The notes beneath the pieces are model-generated. The model was not told where the DNA came from. It was given only the letters and a program-made list of their open reading frames with translations, and made no database searches. 64,000 nucleotides of DNA from Dendrophyllia cribrosa (taxonomy: Eukaryota > Cnidaria > Anthozoa > Scleractinia > Dendrophylliidae), in NCBI GenBank assembly GCA_024195265.1, contig JAJLRJ010000007.1, forward strand, positions 4,331,558 to 4,395,557, in the 5' to 3' direction. Both the position numbers and the translations under genes were made by a program. Below, in pieces: positions 27,905 to 39,250 of this stretch (its first letter is position 1; each line of letters starts with the position of its first letter).

Positions 27905-30510
27905 TTTGATATTTATCGTGATATTTTGATATTACAGGATCTCAAACTGTTTATGATATTTTAATATTATCGTGATATCTTTATATTACAGGATATCAAA
28001 CTGTTGATGATATTTTAATATTATCGTGATATCTTTATATTACAGAATATCAAACTGTTGATGATATTTTAATATTATCATGATATCTTGATATTACAGA
28101 ATATCAAACTGTTTATGATATTTTAATATTATCGTGATATCTTTATATTACAGGATATCAAACTGTTTATGATATTTTAATATTATCGTGATTTCTTTAT
28201 ATTACAGGATATCAAACTGTTGATGATATTTTAATATTATCATGATATCTTGATATTACAGGATATCAAACTGTTTATGATATTTTAATATTATCATGAT
28301 ATCTTGATATTACAGAATATCAAACTGTTTATGATATTTTAATATTATCGTGATATCTTTATATTACAGGATATCAAACTGTTTATGATATTTTAATATT
28401 ATCGTGATTTCTTTATATTACAGGATATCAAACTGTTGATGATATTTTAATATTATCGTGATTTCTTTATATTACAGGATATCAAACTGTTTATGATATT
28501 TTAATATTATCGTGATTTCTTTATATTACAGGATATCAAACTGTTTATGATATTTTAATATTATCGTGATTTCTTTATATTACAGGATATCAAACTGTTG
28601 ATGATATTTTAATATTATCGTGATTTCTTTATATTACAGGATATCAAACTGTTTATGATATTTTAATATTATCGTGATATCTTGATATTACAGAATATCA
28701 AACTGTTTATGATATTTTAATATTATCGTGATTTCTTTATATTACAGGATATCAAACTGTTTATGATATTTTAATATTATCGTGATATCTTGATATTACA
28801 GAATATCAAACTGTTTATGATATTTTAATATTATCGTGATTTCTTTATATTACAGGATATCAAACTGTTGATGATATTTTAATATTATCGTGATTTCTTT
28901 ATATTACAGGATATCAAACTGTTGATGATATTTTAATATTATCGTGATATCTTGATATTACAGGATATCAAACTGTTGATGATATTTTAATATTATCGTG
29001 ATATCATGATATTACAGAATATCAAACTGTTGATGATATTTTAATATTATCGTGATATCTTTATATTACAGGATATCAAACTGTTGATGATATTTTAATA
29101 TTATCATGATATCTTTATATTACAGGATATCAAACTGTTGATGATATTTTAATATTATCATGATATCTTGATATTACAGGATATCAAACTGTTGATGATA
29201 TTTTAATATTATCGTGATATCTTGATATTACAGAATATCAAACTGTTTATGATATTTTAATATTATCGTGATTTCTTTATATTACAGGATATCAAACTGT
29301 TGATGATATTTTAATATTATCATGATATCTTGATATTACAGAATATCAAACTGTTTATGATATTTTAATATTATCATGATATCTTGATATTACAGAATAT
29401 CAAACTGTTTATGATATTTTAATATTATCGTGATATCTTTATATTACAGGATATCAAACTGTTTATGATATTTTAATATTATCGTGATTTCTTTATATTA
29501 CAGGATATCAAACTGTTGATGATATTTTAATATTATCGTGATTTCTTTATATTACAGGATATCAAACTGTTTATTATATTTTAATATTATCGTGATTTCT
29601 TTATATTACAGGATATCAAACTGTTTATGATATTTTAATATTATCGTGATTTCTTTATATTACAGGATATCAAACTGTTGATGATATTTTAATATTATCG
29701 TGATTTCTTTATATTACAGGATATCAAACTGTTTATGATATTTTAATATTATCGTGATATCTTGATATTACAGAATATCAAACTGTTTATGATATTTTAA
29801 TATTATCGTGATTTCTTTATATTACAGGATATCAAACTGTTTATGATATTTTAATATTATCGTGATATCTTGATATTACAGAATATCAAACTGTTTATGA
29901 TATTTTAATATTATCGTGATTTCTTTATATTACAGGATATCAAACTGTTGATGATATTTTAATATTATCGTGATTTCTTTATATTACAGGATATCAAACT
30001 GTTGATGATATTTTAATATTATCGTGATATCTTGATATTACAGGATATCAAACTGTTGATGATATTTTAATATTATCGTGATATCATCAGGATATCAAAC
30101 TGTTGATGATATTTTAATATTATCGTGATATCTTTATATTACAGAATATCAAACTGTTGATGATATTTTAATATTATCATGATATCTTTATATTACAGGA
30201 TATCAAACTGTTGATGATATTTTAATATTATCATGATATCTTGATATTACAGAATATCAAACTGTTGATGATATTTTAATATTATCGTGATATCTTTATA
30301 TTACAGGATATCAAACTGTTGATGATATTTTAATATTATCATGATATCTTGATATTACAGGATATCAAACTGTTGATGATATTTTAATATTATCGTGATA
30401 TCTTGATATTACAGAATATCAAACTGTTTATGATATTTTAATATTATCGTGATTTCTTTATATTACAGGATATCAAACTGTTGATGATATTTTAATATTA
30501 TCATGATATC
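27905..30510 (+). repeat. 54-bp minisatellite, about 48 copies, with higher-order structure
   Basis: The unit is 54 bp, with segments GATATCAAACTGTT(T/G)ATGA, TATTTTAATATTATC and a variable TGAT(A/T)TCTT(T/G)ATATTACAG. Variants alternate in patterned blocks. The block around 28270-29150 recurs about 1,080 bp (20 units) later around 29350-30230, including a rare GATATCATGATATTACAG variant near 28997 whose partner near 30080 has lost bases. Confidence 0.95.
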
Positions 30511-31750
30511 TGTTAAGTACTATTTACAATATGAATGGCGTTCCAGCGGACCGGATTTTCCCATCCGGACCCCGCGTACCGACCGCTCCTAATTTTACAT
30601 AAAGATTAAATTATGGACCCAGACGAAAGTTACCAAAGCGAAAGTGAATTTTTTATTGGCCAGATAAAAAATCTAACGACACAAACAAAGAAAACAATGA
30701 AGAAAACCAACAAATATAAAAATTTTTCGAATGAGGCCCAAAACTACTGTGTTAAAACGGTAAAATCCAAGCTTTCGCCGATCAACGGCGCGTCATCAGG
30801 GATAAAAAGAAAAATATTCCTCGTCGGTTTATATACCAATCGGTAAAGTAAAATGTGTAAAAATGTAAAGCGTACTTTACATTTGTATATAAACCGACGT
30901 GGAATATTTTTCTTTTCATCCCTGATGATGTGCCGTTGATCGGTGAAAGCTTGGATTTTACCGTTTTAACACAGTAGTTTTAGGCCTCATTCAAAAAATT
31001 TTTATATTCTTAAAATGCTACTGAAGGACAACATCCAAAGATTATTGAAACCAACAAAGTTTCACCATGGCTGACAATAATCGGCTCACAAACAAAGATC
31101 CGAAAACACGCTAAAGATCTTAACGCTTGAACGAGGTATCAACAAGACTTAATGAAGAAAGAGAGCCGGATAAACTAAGTGGAAGGAGAAATCAGCCGTA
31201 AAATTAAAGGCCAGTACAAGTTTGGATTTTATGATTTGTTCATTTTATAGTTTGTTGGGCCGGGGCGTTTGTTGTTGTTCTTTACAAACCGTCATTTGTG
31301 ACTTAAAAATTTATTACTGTAATTAGACAATCTAGCGCTTTTTTACAAAGGTTTTGACTCCATTTGATTTAAGTGTTCTTATTATTCCGGTTTTGTTCAG
31401 TATTGCTATAATAATCCCACGAAATCGCCTAAAAATCTATCTGGGTAATCTCAAACTGTAAAGCTCTCAAAATCTCACAATTTTTCCTAAAAATCTCAAA
31501 AATACATTAAAAAATCCTTTAACTTGCTAAGAATCTCCAGACTTTCTACAAATCTTTTGACCATATATAGAAATCTCAAAAAAATTCGGATAGCTAATAA
31601 TATATAGCAAAGCAAACAAACAGGGTTCTGTTTTGAAATAGGGCCTCCGCTCCCTTTCGTAAACTTAATTACAGGCGGTACGCCCAAGATTGCGAGGTGA
31701 CGAAATCAACTTGAGACAGTAGACTAACAATAAATATAACTTTGTTTTAA
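30511..31750. repeat. Region with a long foldback at about 30713-31015
   Basis: Left arm 30713-30840 and right arm 30888-31015 are imperfect inverses (for example TAAAAAGAAAAATATTCC and GGAATATTTTTCTTTTCATC). A 77-codon frame at 30613 overlaps the left arm and is not credible as a gene. The rest to 31750 shows nothing recognisable. Confidence 0.6.
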
Positions 31751-32320
31751 GGCCCCGTCCACACTAATGCGTTTTCATTTGAAAACGCGTACTTTTTTAT
31801 GCGTTTTTACCGATCGTCCACACTAAAACGATCAAAAACGGAGAATGAAATCGATGAAAACGGAGGTTTTCGAAAACGCTTTTCAAAGTGGAGACTTTTG
31901 AAAACGCAGGTCTATCGTTTTAGTGTGGACGGCAAAATCGGAGCTTTTCAAAAACGCTTACGTCACAACTAATAACGCATAGTATTGCTGACGCTATTGG
32001 AGCATGTGTATTGAACACAGAAACGTTCGAGCAGAGCCTGGTGATGAAAACGCATCTTTGGATCATCGTTTTTCAGCTCCTAGTGTGGACGCAAATCTTT
32101 TTATCCGTTTTCGGGGAACCAAAAACGGAGGTTTTCAAAAACGCATTAGGGTGGATTTCCACTGTCGCGTAATTTTAACGTGTGTAAATATTATAAGAGA
32201 CGATGTATGAACAGCTTGCGTAAAAGTTTACGCGAGCTGTTCATACATCGTCTCTTATTTTTATTTACGCACGTAAAAATTACGCGACAGTGGAAATCCA
32301 CCCTTAGTGTGGACGGGGCC
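31751..32320. mobile_element. Harbinger-type MITE (outer), TAA target site
   Basis: The TIR GGCCCCGTCCACACTAATGC at the left end has its inverse at the right end, where it is split by the insertion at 32149-32303. TAA flanks at 31748-31750 and 32321-32323. The interior is made of repeated AAAACG/CGTTTT motifs. Confidence 0.85.
32149..32303. mobile_element. Harbinger-type MITE (inner), TTA target site
   Basis: The ends GGGTGGATTTCCACTGTCGC and their exact inverse are flanked by TTA at 32146-32148 and 32304-32306. It is inserted in the right TIR of the outer MITE. It folds almost completely on itself (GACGATGTATGAACAGC inverted around 32220). It shares termini with the Harbinger element at 1-2004. 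Confidence 0.9.
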
Positions 32321-32323
32321 TAA

Positions 32324-32491
32324 GGGCCTGGTCGCACTACATCAGTCAAAAACAAAAATTAGCCCGTGCAAAATGACATAAAAACAAAAACATTCCAAAG
32401 AAAGCGTGTCCCACCGGAGCGGTTTCTTTTGTTTTCCTCGTTTTTTTTGCACGGGCTAATTTTTGTTTTTGACTGTAGTGCGACCAGGCCC
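32324..32491. mobile_element. Third Harbinger-type MITE, sharing the TAA of the outer one
   Basis: TIRs GGGCCTGGTCGCACTACA... and the inverse are flanked by TAA at 32321-32323 and 32492-32494. Inner arms contain TCAAAAACAAAAATTAGCCC and its inverse. Confidence 0.85.
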
Positions 32492-32879
32492 TAAGGGGAA
32501 ATTTTTAGAAATTAGTGTTAAAGAAAATAGGGGTCTCGTCCGCAACTTTAGGCGGCGCGCCCAATTTCAGTTTGATATCTACTTTTTTTGACGAAATTAA
32601 ATACGTCCAAAAATGTTGGGTTTGTTATTGTAGTTATTCAAGGTAGCGGTAAAAAAAAAAACGTTTTATGAAATATTTCCCTCTATAATCACGTATCTTT
32701 CAAGTTGGCTATTTCTGCTCTTGTTGAAGTGTGATATTAGTGTAGCGAGTACTTAGCGACTATTTACGCTCGTATCTTCGATTTGTAAGATGGTTTTTAT
32801 TCGATTGTCGCATATTTTTTAAACAGTAACTTAGAGATTTATAGTACAGTGCCAACGCTGCTGCGTTCAGATTTTTGTT

Positions 32880-32888
32880 AGTTTGATT

Positions 32889-32924
<36 letters not shown>

Positions 32925-33180
32925 TTTAATATTTCTATAGCGCAAATTAACATGTTCATATAATGATCAAATACGCTTAACAATCATAAAAATAGCTTAA
33001 TAAATAAAATTAAAAAACTTAAAAATCCACGAAATAAACATATTCATCCTATATCCTAATAAGAATAGATCACAAAAACGTAATTCTTAAAAAAGCTTAA
33101 CCTACATTAAAAGCTAACCGAAATAAATACGTCTTTATTTTTAAGATAAAAATAAACTAGATTTAAAATTACCGTATTTC
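32880..33180 (-). mobile_element. LINE/SINE 3' tail on the minus strand with (ATT)n
   Basis: A TAA/ATA microsatellite at 32887-32923 adjoins the inverse of GCGCTATAGAAATATTAAAT. On the minus strand this is the same kind of 3' tail as at 52330-52394. The 5' part is not recognisable. Confidence 0.55.
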
Positions 33181-33568
33181 AGTCAATCATTTTAGTTTAC
33201 GGTAGCCGGCGTCGGATTTTGTTGTTGTATTTCAAGGGGCACCGTGTCCCGCCGAATTATAAAATTTCCCTTATCTTGTTTTCATGTTTTATTACCAAAT
33301 GCCACCAAATATAACTTAATTAAACAAAAAGATTCTATAGAACAAAACAGAAGCAATAGTTTGGAGATAAGTGCAGGATTGCAAGGATGGAAGTGGATTA
33401 CAGTTCATCAAATTTCATTTCTTGACCGCCTGTCAAAAAATCAAAATTGTCATCTTGTGGAATTTTGACCTTTTTATCCGTTATTTTGTGTCTTTGGTTC
33501 ATATTTCTTTGCTTTCATCACTTGTGGCGATTATTCCTTCATATTTCAAGATAATAAAGCAAGCTTAA

Positions 33569-34155
33569 CCCTATTCGGCCTGGGAGGGGGGGGGGGGGGG
33601 GGGGGGGGGGCCGCGCTAACTTTCAACATTCATAACTTCTTTAATATTTATTCAAACGCCATCAAACTTTGTGACTTTTCCTAAAATTTATCTGGCAACA
33701 ATTTCATATGACAATTTTTGATCACGTGACTTGACGTTTCCATGGCAACAAGATTTTGACAGCCATGTTTTTGGAAATTTGCATATTTATACCTTTGAAT
33801 GAAGAAAAACAATGTTTACTGGTATAACTTTTGTATTTTTACGTCATTTAGCGTTTATTTATTGATTTTGATTAATTTTGCGTCAATTTGGATAGTTTTT
33901 AAGAGGTTTTAATAAAATTCAGAAATCCAAGATGGCGGATTCAAGATGGCGGCCGTATAACTAATTACCTAATAACTACGTCATATGACGTCATCGATCC
34001 ATCGTGCGGACCGCAAAGGAGACAGTTTTGGACGTACCATGTTCCCTGTTGGTTTCATTGTCATAGCCTTAATGTTCTTGAGGTTACGAAGGGGGGCACA
34101 ATGTGCCCCCCCCCCCCAGGCTCAGGAACTCCAAAAAAGCCCAGGCCGAATAGGG
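33569..34155. mobile_element. piggyBac-like MITE, TTAA target site, 587 bp
   Basis: The ends CCCTATTCGGCCTGGG and CCCAGGCCGAATAGGG are exact inverses and are flanked by TTAA at 33565-33568 and 34156-34159, the piggyBac signature (CCC ends, TTAA). A run of about 25 G follows the left TIR and a C-run near 34106-34117 precedes the right TIR. No transposase is present. Confidence 0.85.
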
Positions 34156-34159
34156 TTAA

Positions 34160-34429
34160 GTAAGCTCCTGGCCATAATCATGAAACCACGATATATCCCC
34201 GCTGGGACAGAGTCACTTTAAGGCTACATAACTTTTGATAAATAGTATTTGAAAATGTTGAAATGCTGCCAATGAAAAATAACCCGGAGTTCCTTCTAGA
34301 TCTACTTCCGATCGCTAGTGCTACGAACTGTGCTTAGATCGAAATTATTGGATTATTTGAAGAGATGACAAAAAAAATCATTTAACTTACCGCTGTTGAC
34401 GGCTATATAGGTCATGTTTAAGGTGTTAA
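34160..34429. other. Short intergenic stretch
   Basis: Nothing recognised. Confidence 0.4.
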
Positions 34430-35705
34430 CACAATCGAACCTCCATATGCGACCACCTCCCCAAAGCGACCACTTTTCCAAAATACCAAATTTCTTCCAG
34501 TCAAATAAATATAGTCGAAACGCCTTGTAAGCGACCGCATCTTCTAAGCGACCACTTTTCCAAAATACCAAATTTCTTCCAGTCAAATAAATATAGTCGA
34601 AACCCCTTGTAAGCGACCGCATCATCTGAGCGACCACTTTTCCAAAATACCAAATTTCTTTCAGTTAAATCACTATAGTCCAAACCTCTTGTAAGCGACC
34701 ACTTTTCCAAAATACCAAATTTCTTCCAGTCAAATCACTATAGTCAAAACCTCTCCTAAGCGACCACTTTTCCAAAATACCAAATTTCTTCCAGTCCAAT
34801 AAATATAGTCAAAACCTCTCCTAAGCGACCACTTTTCCAAAATTCCAAATTTCTTCCAGTCAAATCACTATAGTCAAAACCTCTCCTAAGCGACCACTTT
34901 TCCAAAATACCAAATTTCTTCCAGTCAAATCACTATAGTCAAAACCTCTCCTAAGCGACCACGTTTCCAAAATACCAAATTTCTTCCAGTCAAATGACTA
35001 TAGTCGAAACCTCTCGTAAGCGACCACCTCTCGTAAACGACCACCTCCCGTAAGCGAGCGCGACCAGTTTCCTCTGGTAAGCGACCACTCGTCCATATTT
35101 CGATGTCACTACAAAAGCAAATTGAATTATGTGTTACAGTAAGACTCCGATAAAACGAAACGTTTGTCCCTTGCATCAAAACTTCAATTTGATTGCGTTG
35201 ATAGGTGCTTTGTACATTGAAATTACTACACCGTAAATCCTCTATTATTTCAAGTGCTTTTGAGGGGGGTCGGGGGGGTTAATAGAGAGGGAAGGTTATT
35301 AGAGAGAGGGAGCGGGGGGCTTATTACAATTTCGGGAAACACAAGCAGTTCTACTCTCATTGATTACCGTAATAATGATCATTTTTAGTACAACTACCTG
35401 TTATAATTCCCCAAAGCTGTCAAAGCTCGCGAGTACTGTGTATATGAATTCGTGCCGTGATTGGAACGGTACAAATGTACCAGTTATATTGTCTGGGTTG
35501 TGAAGGAAAAGGGAGGGGGGTGGGGGGGGGGCTTAATAAATTTCTTGCTCCAAAACCGGGGGGGGGGGCTTATTGGAGAGGGGTGGCTTAATAGAGGATT
35601 TACAGTAGGTTCATATGATTCAGAGCTGAAAAAGATTTGTATGATTCTAAGTTAAGATCCCCTGACTTGTTGTCTCACTTTCCGTAAGCGACCACCTCCC
35701 GTAAG
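34430..35705. repeat. GCGACCAC minisatellite family, copy 1, interrupted
   Basis: About ten units of roughly 57-65 bp run from 34440 to 35060 (GCGACCACTTTTCCAAAATA, then AAATTTCTTCCAGTCAAAT). A non-repeated part (35080-35220) and a tail (35608-35705) follow. The non-repeated parts match 49486-50042 in inverted orientation. A separate element splits the copy at 35229-35605. Confidence 0.85.
35229..35605. mobile_element. G-rich TA-flanked MITE inside the minisatellite element
   Basis: The ends CACCGTAAATCCTCTATTA and TAATAGAGGATTTACAG are imperfect inverses with TA on both sides (35227-35228 and 35606-35607). The related copies near 49620-49770 (read inverted) lack it, giving an empty-site comparison. 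The interior has several G-runs of 6-10 bases. Confidence 0.8.
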
Positions 35706-35720
35706 CACCAGCTTGGCTTC

Positions 35721-35795
35721 GCACTTTGTACTTTGTACTTTGTACTTTGTACTTTGTACTTTGTACTTTGTACTTTGTACTTTGTACTTTGTACG
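35721..35795 (+). repeat. (ACTTTGT)n microsatellite
   Basis: About ten perfect 7-bp copies. Confidence 0.97.
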
Positions 35796-38357
35796 GTTAA
35801 AACTAAAACAGTTAAAACTGTGCCCTTCTTCGTTCAAAACAATGGAGTTGATAGGTAACCTATTTCGAATCTCCCCTGCTCTCGTAACAAAATCGAGGTT
35901 ATATCTTCTTATCCCTCAAATTAGGAATCGGTTTTTAATTATGGTAACAATCCTTACTTTTCTCATTTCATTATTAGTATAAATCAACATTTTCTAAAAT
36001 AACAGCAGTTGTGTTTGTTTTTAATTTTCGTAGTTTTACCAGCTGTTTGAAGCTACCAATTTTAATTATGATTATGTAAAATATCGTGGATTGCTTGGTC
36101 TCTGTTATTCATCATACGCGACCGCTGTTTGGACTGAATTTGATCTTCATCAACACATCTTCATCAATACCTACAAAATAGATGTTGCGCACGCTCCTCT
36201 GATGCAATGGGATATTTGCACTGGTCGACACTAGGCAATTGGTGCTCCTATCAGGGTATCATAAGGCTAAGCTTGTTTTCCTCTGTCTTCATTCACTAGT
36301 TCTAAGTTGTATCTTATATTATATTTTACTAGATTTTCCAACATTCGTAACTACATTACAAGGCAGAGCATAGGGCTATCCCTACCAAGGGTTAAACTAA
36401 CTGATTTTGGAAAAAATACCTTTCGTTTTAGTGGCGTGAAAATTTTTTAAACGAACTTCCTGCAATCATAGTTAACTTCGAAAACATACAATATTTCTGC
36501 CGCCGAGCAAAACGTTTTTTCTTATCCTAATTTTCCAGTAATGTACCTTATTGTAATTAGTATTGTTTAATGTATTTTTTTATGCAGGGCGGCGGAAGGA
36601 CCCCTATGGATACCAGCCTTTCAACTGAATGGGCCACCCTTGTTAAATAATGTTTTACTTTACTTACTTTACTACACTTTAACACCCTTCTTATGCAATC
36701 TAAGCCTCTGTAAGTAATGTAAAAGATTTAAGCATCAGCTACACTTTGTATTTCTAACAGCTAGAGTCTTTTTTCCTAAACTGAAGTTTGGAATTGGTCC
36801 AACCACTGGTTTTCATATGTCTGGACATTGGATAAAGTGTTGGTAAAATCGACGATAAAAATATACACCGTGGCCAAAGTCCGCCATACCGATTTCTGAG
36901 TGTATATTTTTTGCCAATTAGAGGCTTAATAAATTCATGCCGCATATATCCTTTGATCGGCCTCCGGTTGACTTACACTGCTCACGCGAAAGCGTGCCAC
37001 GAGACCACAGCGACAAACCAATGATGAGATCTGGATCAGTAAAAGTCTTGAAATAGTATAGGTAAAAACGACGAACTGATCCTGACGGCAAGGAGAAGAG
37101 ATTGAGACAGAAGTGAAAAAAAAAATTAAACAGTTGAATATATTTGCCCGATTTTTCGGTTTGCAAAACAAACCTTTTTCCTGTCTAACTTTTGAGGATG
37201 TGGATAAAAAGCGCGACCATTCAAATTAAAGCACTCGCGCAAAACTTTCGTGTAATTTGTTTGCTCTTTAACGTTTCATAAAATAAAAGCATGGATTTTT
37301 CATAACTAGTTTTGTTTTGCGCTCTCTTGGGAATAAAAAGGTTTCAACCGCGCCAACATTTTTAGTTCAGGTCGAAAAGAGGTGGTCGTAATAACGAGCT
37401 AGTGAGGGGTGTAAGAAAACAACTGTCAAAGTAATATCTGAGTATCAGAGCACCTGATCTGAGCACTTAGGCAAACAAGTTCTCCTTAATATTTTCAACC
37501 AATCAGGGGCAACTAAACCCAACCCTTCAATGATGACTTGGATTAGGTGCGTTTTATCGCGCTTAGCACCGCTTTCATGTTTCTAGTTCTGTAGGTTGTA
37601 GAATTGAAGTTTGAAACATATTATTGTCCAAGAGTAGTTTCAGTTTAAATATAATACAGTCCATAAGCAAACACTTCTAAGAGCTGGCGAAACCTTGCGT
37701 GCAGTGTTCTGAGTATTGCCCGCTTGTTTGTGAGTTTTATCCTGGCCGTGATATTAAGATATTGTTTTAAGTTAATCGCACCGATAACTAAAACGTGCTA
37801 AATAGCCGATTTCTTAAACCACGCCTACCTTGCTGGCACGTTTTCTATGCAAAAAGGTTAAATAAGTAGAGAGACATTGAACACTTAGCAGACTTAGCTG
37901 TCGTCTACGGCTACAAAGTATCTGTGGAAAAGCCCGAACGACTTTGAGGTAAAGTAATCTAAATTAGTTTCACTTTTGATTGTCGGAATCCAGTTCATTC
38001 AGTCCGATAATATTAATTAGTGTTTATTAAGAAGAAAGTTGTCTAATCAGTAAAGACAATGAAGATATACAATTTAGATCTATTTGTTTACTACTCGTGA
38101 TCCTATATTTTCCGATGTAGCGACTTGTATAGAACATACAAAAATGATGATGGTTGGAAACGACAGAAACAAAATCACAAAACTGAGATTGAATCATTGT
38201 AAACACCAAAAGCAAACTGTGAACGCTTCTCTTTTTTCGCACATAAATTATGCAAAGTAAAGAACTAACTTTGTTTATTCACTTGAACTGACCATTTTAA
38301 AACGTACATATATTTATTATTCCTTTTTGTAGGCACTTCTGAGGAGCAAGAATAAAA
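35796..38357. other. Intergenic; upstream flank of copy B at right end
   Basis: No convincing gene. The last 150 bases (GAGGAGCAAGAATAAAA just before the ATG) match the upstream flank of copy A. Confidence 0.4.
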
Positions 38358-39250
38358 ATGTTTCGATATTTTGTGATGGCATTTGTCCTTTTATTGGCCA
38401 GTAAATTTGGAACATCGCTTCTTGTAAACCCGGTAACGTTGCTATTTCTTACTTTTCAAGTAACATGCAGTAAGAGTTTTAACATTCGCTGGAATAATGC
38501 TGAGAGGTTTCCAAACTGGTTAACATTTGTACATTCTCGCTTTTTTGCTTGTAGAATGATTTGGTCAAGCTCGATAGCAGCAACCTTAAAACAAAAATCA
38601 ACGACTTGGAAACGAAAATACGGGTAAGGATGAAATATAGCAGTATACAGCTTTAAAAAAGAGTCCTTAGAGTTAGCCAGCTTTCTGACAACCTTTCGAA
38701 ACTCCGAGGATCGTTTATCCACTTTGTTTAGTATCATATAGTTCTTGAAGTCATGTAAAATTGGTGTCTATTTTGTATTTCCATCTAGATTGCAGATTAT
38801 ATTTTTACATTTTACTGACAAGTTCTGCAAATCGTGTTTTTTTTAACGAAGAACTTGATGTTTTGCTCAATAGATGGCAACACTAAAATTTTGACACATT
38901 CAACATCAAATGCTGCTTTTATCCGAGATATACTGACTTTTTCCTTTTTGTTTCACATATTCACCGCAAATGGAAGACGATCTTAAATGGATTACAATAC
39001 TTATTTTTGCTTATTTCTTCAACGTTGAATGCAGGGTCTCACAAATAGACTGAATGGCGCTAGAGTGCAGTGTGTGGACAAGACCACTCCCTGGAGCCCT
39101 CGATCTGATGCCGCGATAATGTTCTTAGACAGGCACAATGTTCAGTGTCCACATCCTTATTTCTTGAGCAGGTTCCAACTCGGGAGGATTGGAGATTACA
39201 GTTCAGCCAATGTGCGCTACTATTACCGATGCTGCAAGTTCATTCTTTAA
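38358..39250 (+). CDS. Secreted coiled-coil/Cys protein, copy B, 3 exons, 119 aa
   Basis: Exon 1, 38358-38432, encodes a signal peptide (MFRYFVMAFVLLLASKFG), donor GTAACG. Exon 2, 38555-38623, encodes a short coiled coil (NLKTKINDLETKI), acceptor GTAG, donor GTAAGG. Exon 3, 39035-39250, acceptor GCAG, encodes a Cys-containing domain: VQCVDKTTPW, MFLDRHNVQCPHPYFLSRFQ and VRYYYRCCKF. All introns are phase 0, and conservation with copy A supports the splice sites. I do not know the family. The LDRH-V-C and terminal RCC pattern suggests disulphide pairing in a secreted protein. The frame is intact. Confidence 0.65.

Noticed and set aside
27905..30510. Possible CRISPR-like array
   Set aside because: Units are head-to-tail 54-mers without unique spacers, in a eukaryotic context. 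It is a minisatellite.
30613..30846. 77-aa plus-strand protein starting MDPDESYQ
   Set aside because: It extends into the arm of a foldback and has no recognisable domain or conserved partner.
35713..35982. Frame with repeated FVLCTLY
   Set aside because: Translation of the (ACTTTGT)n microsatellite.
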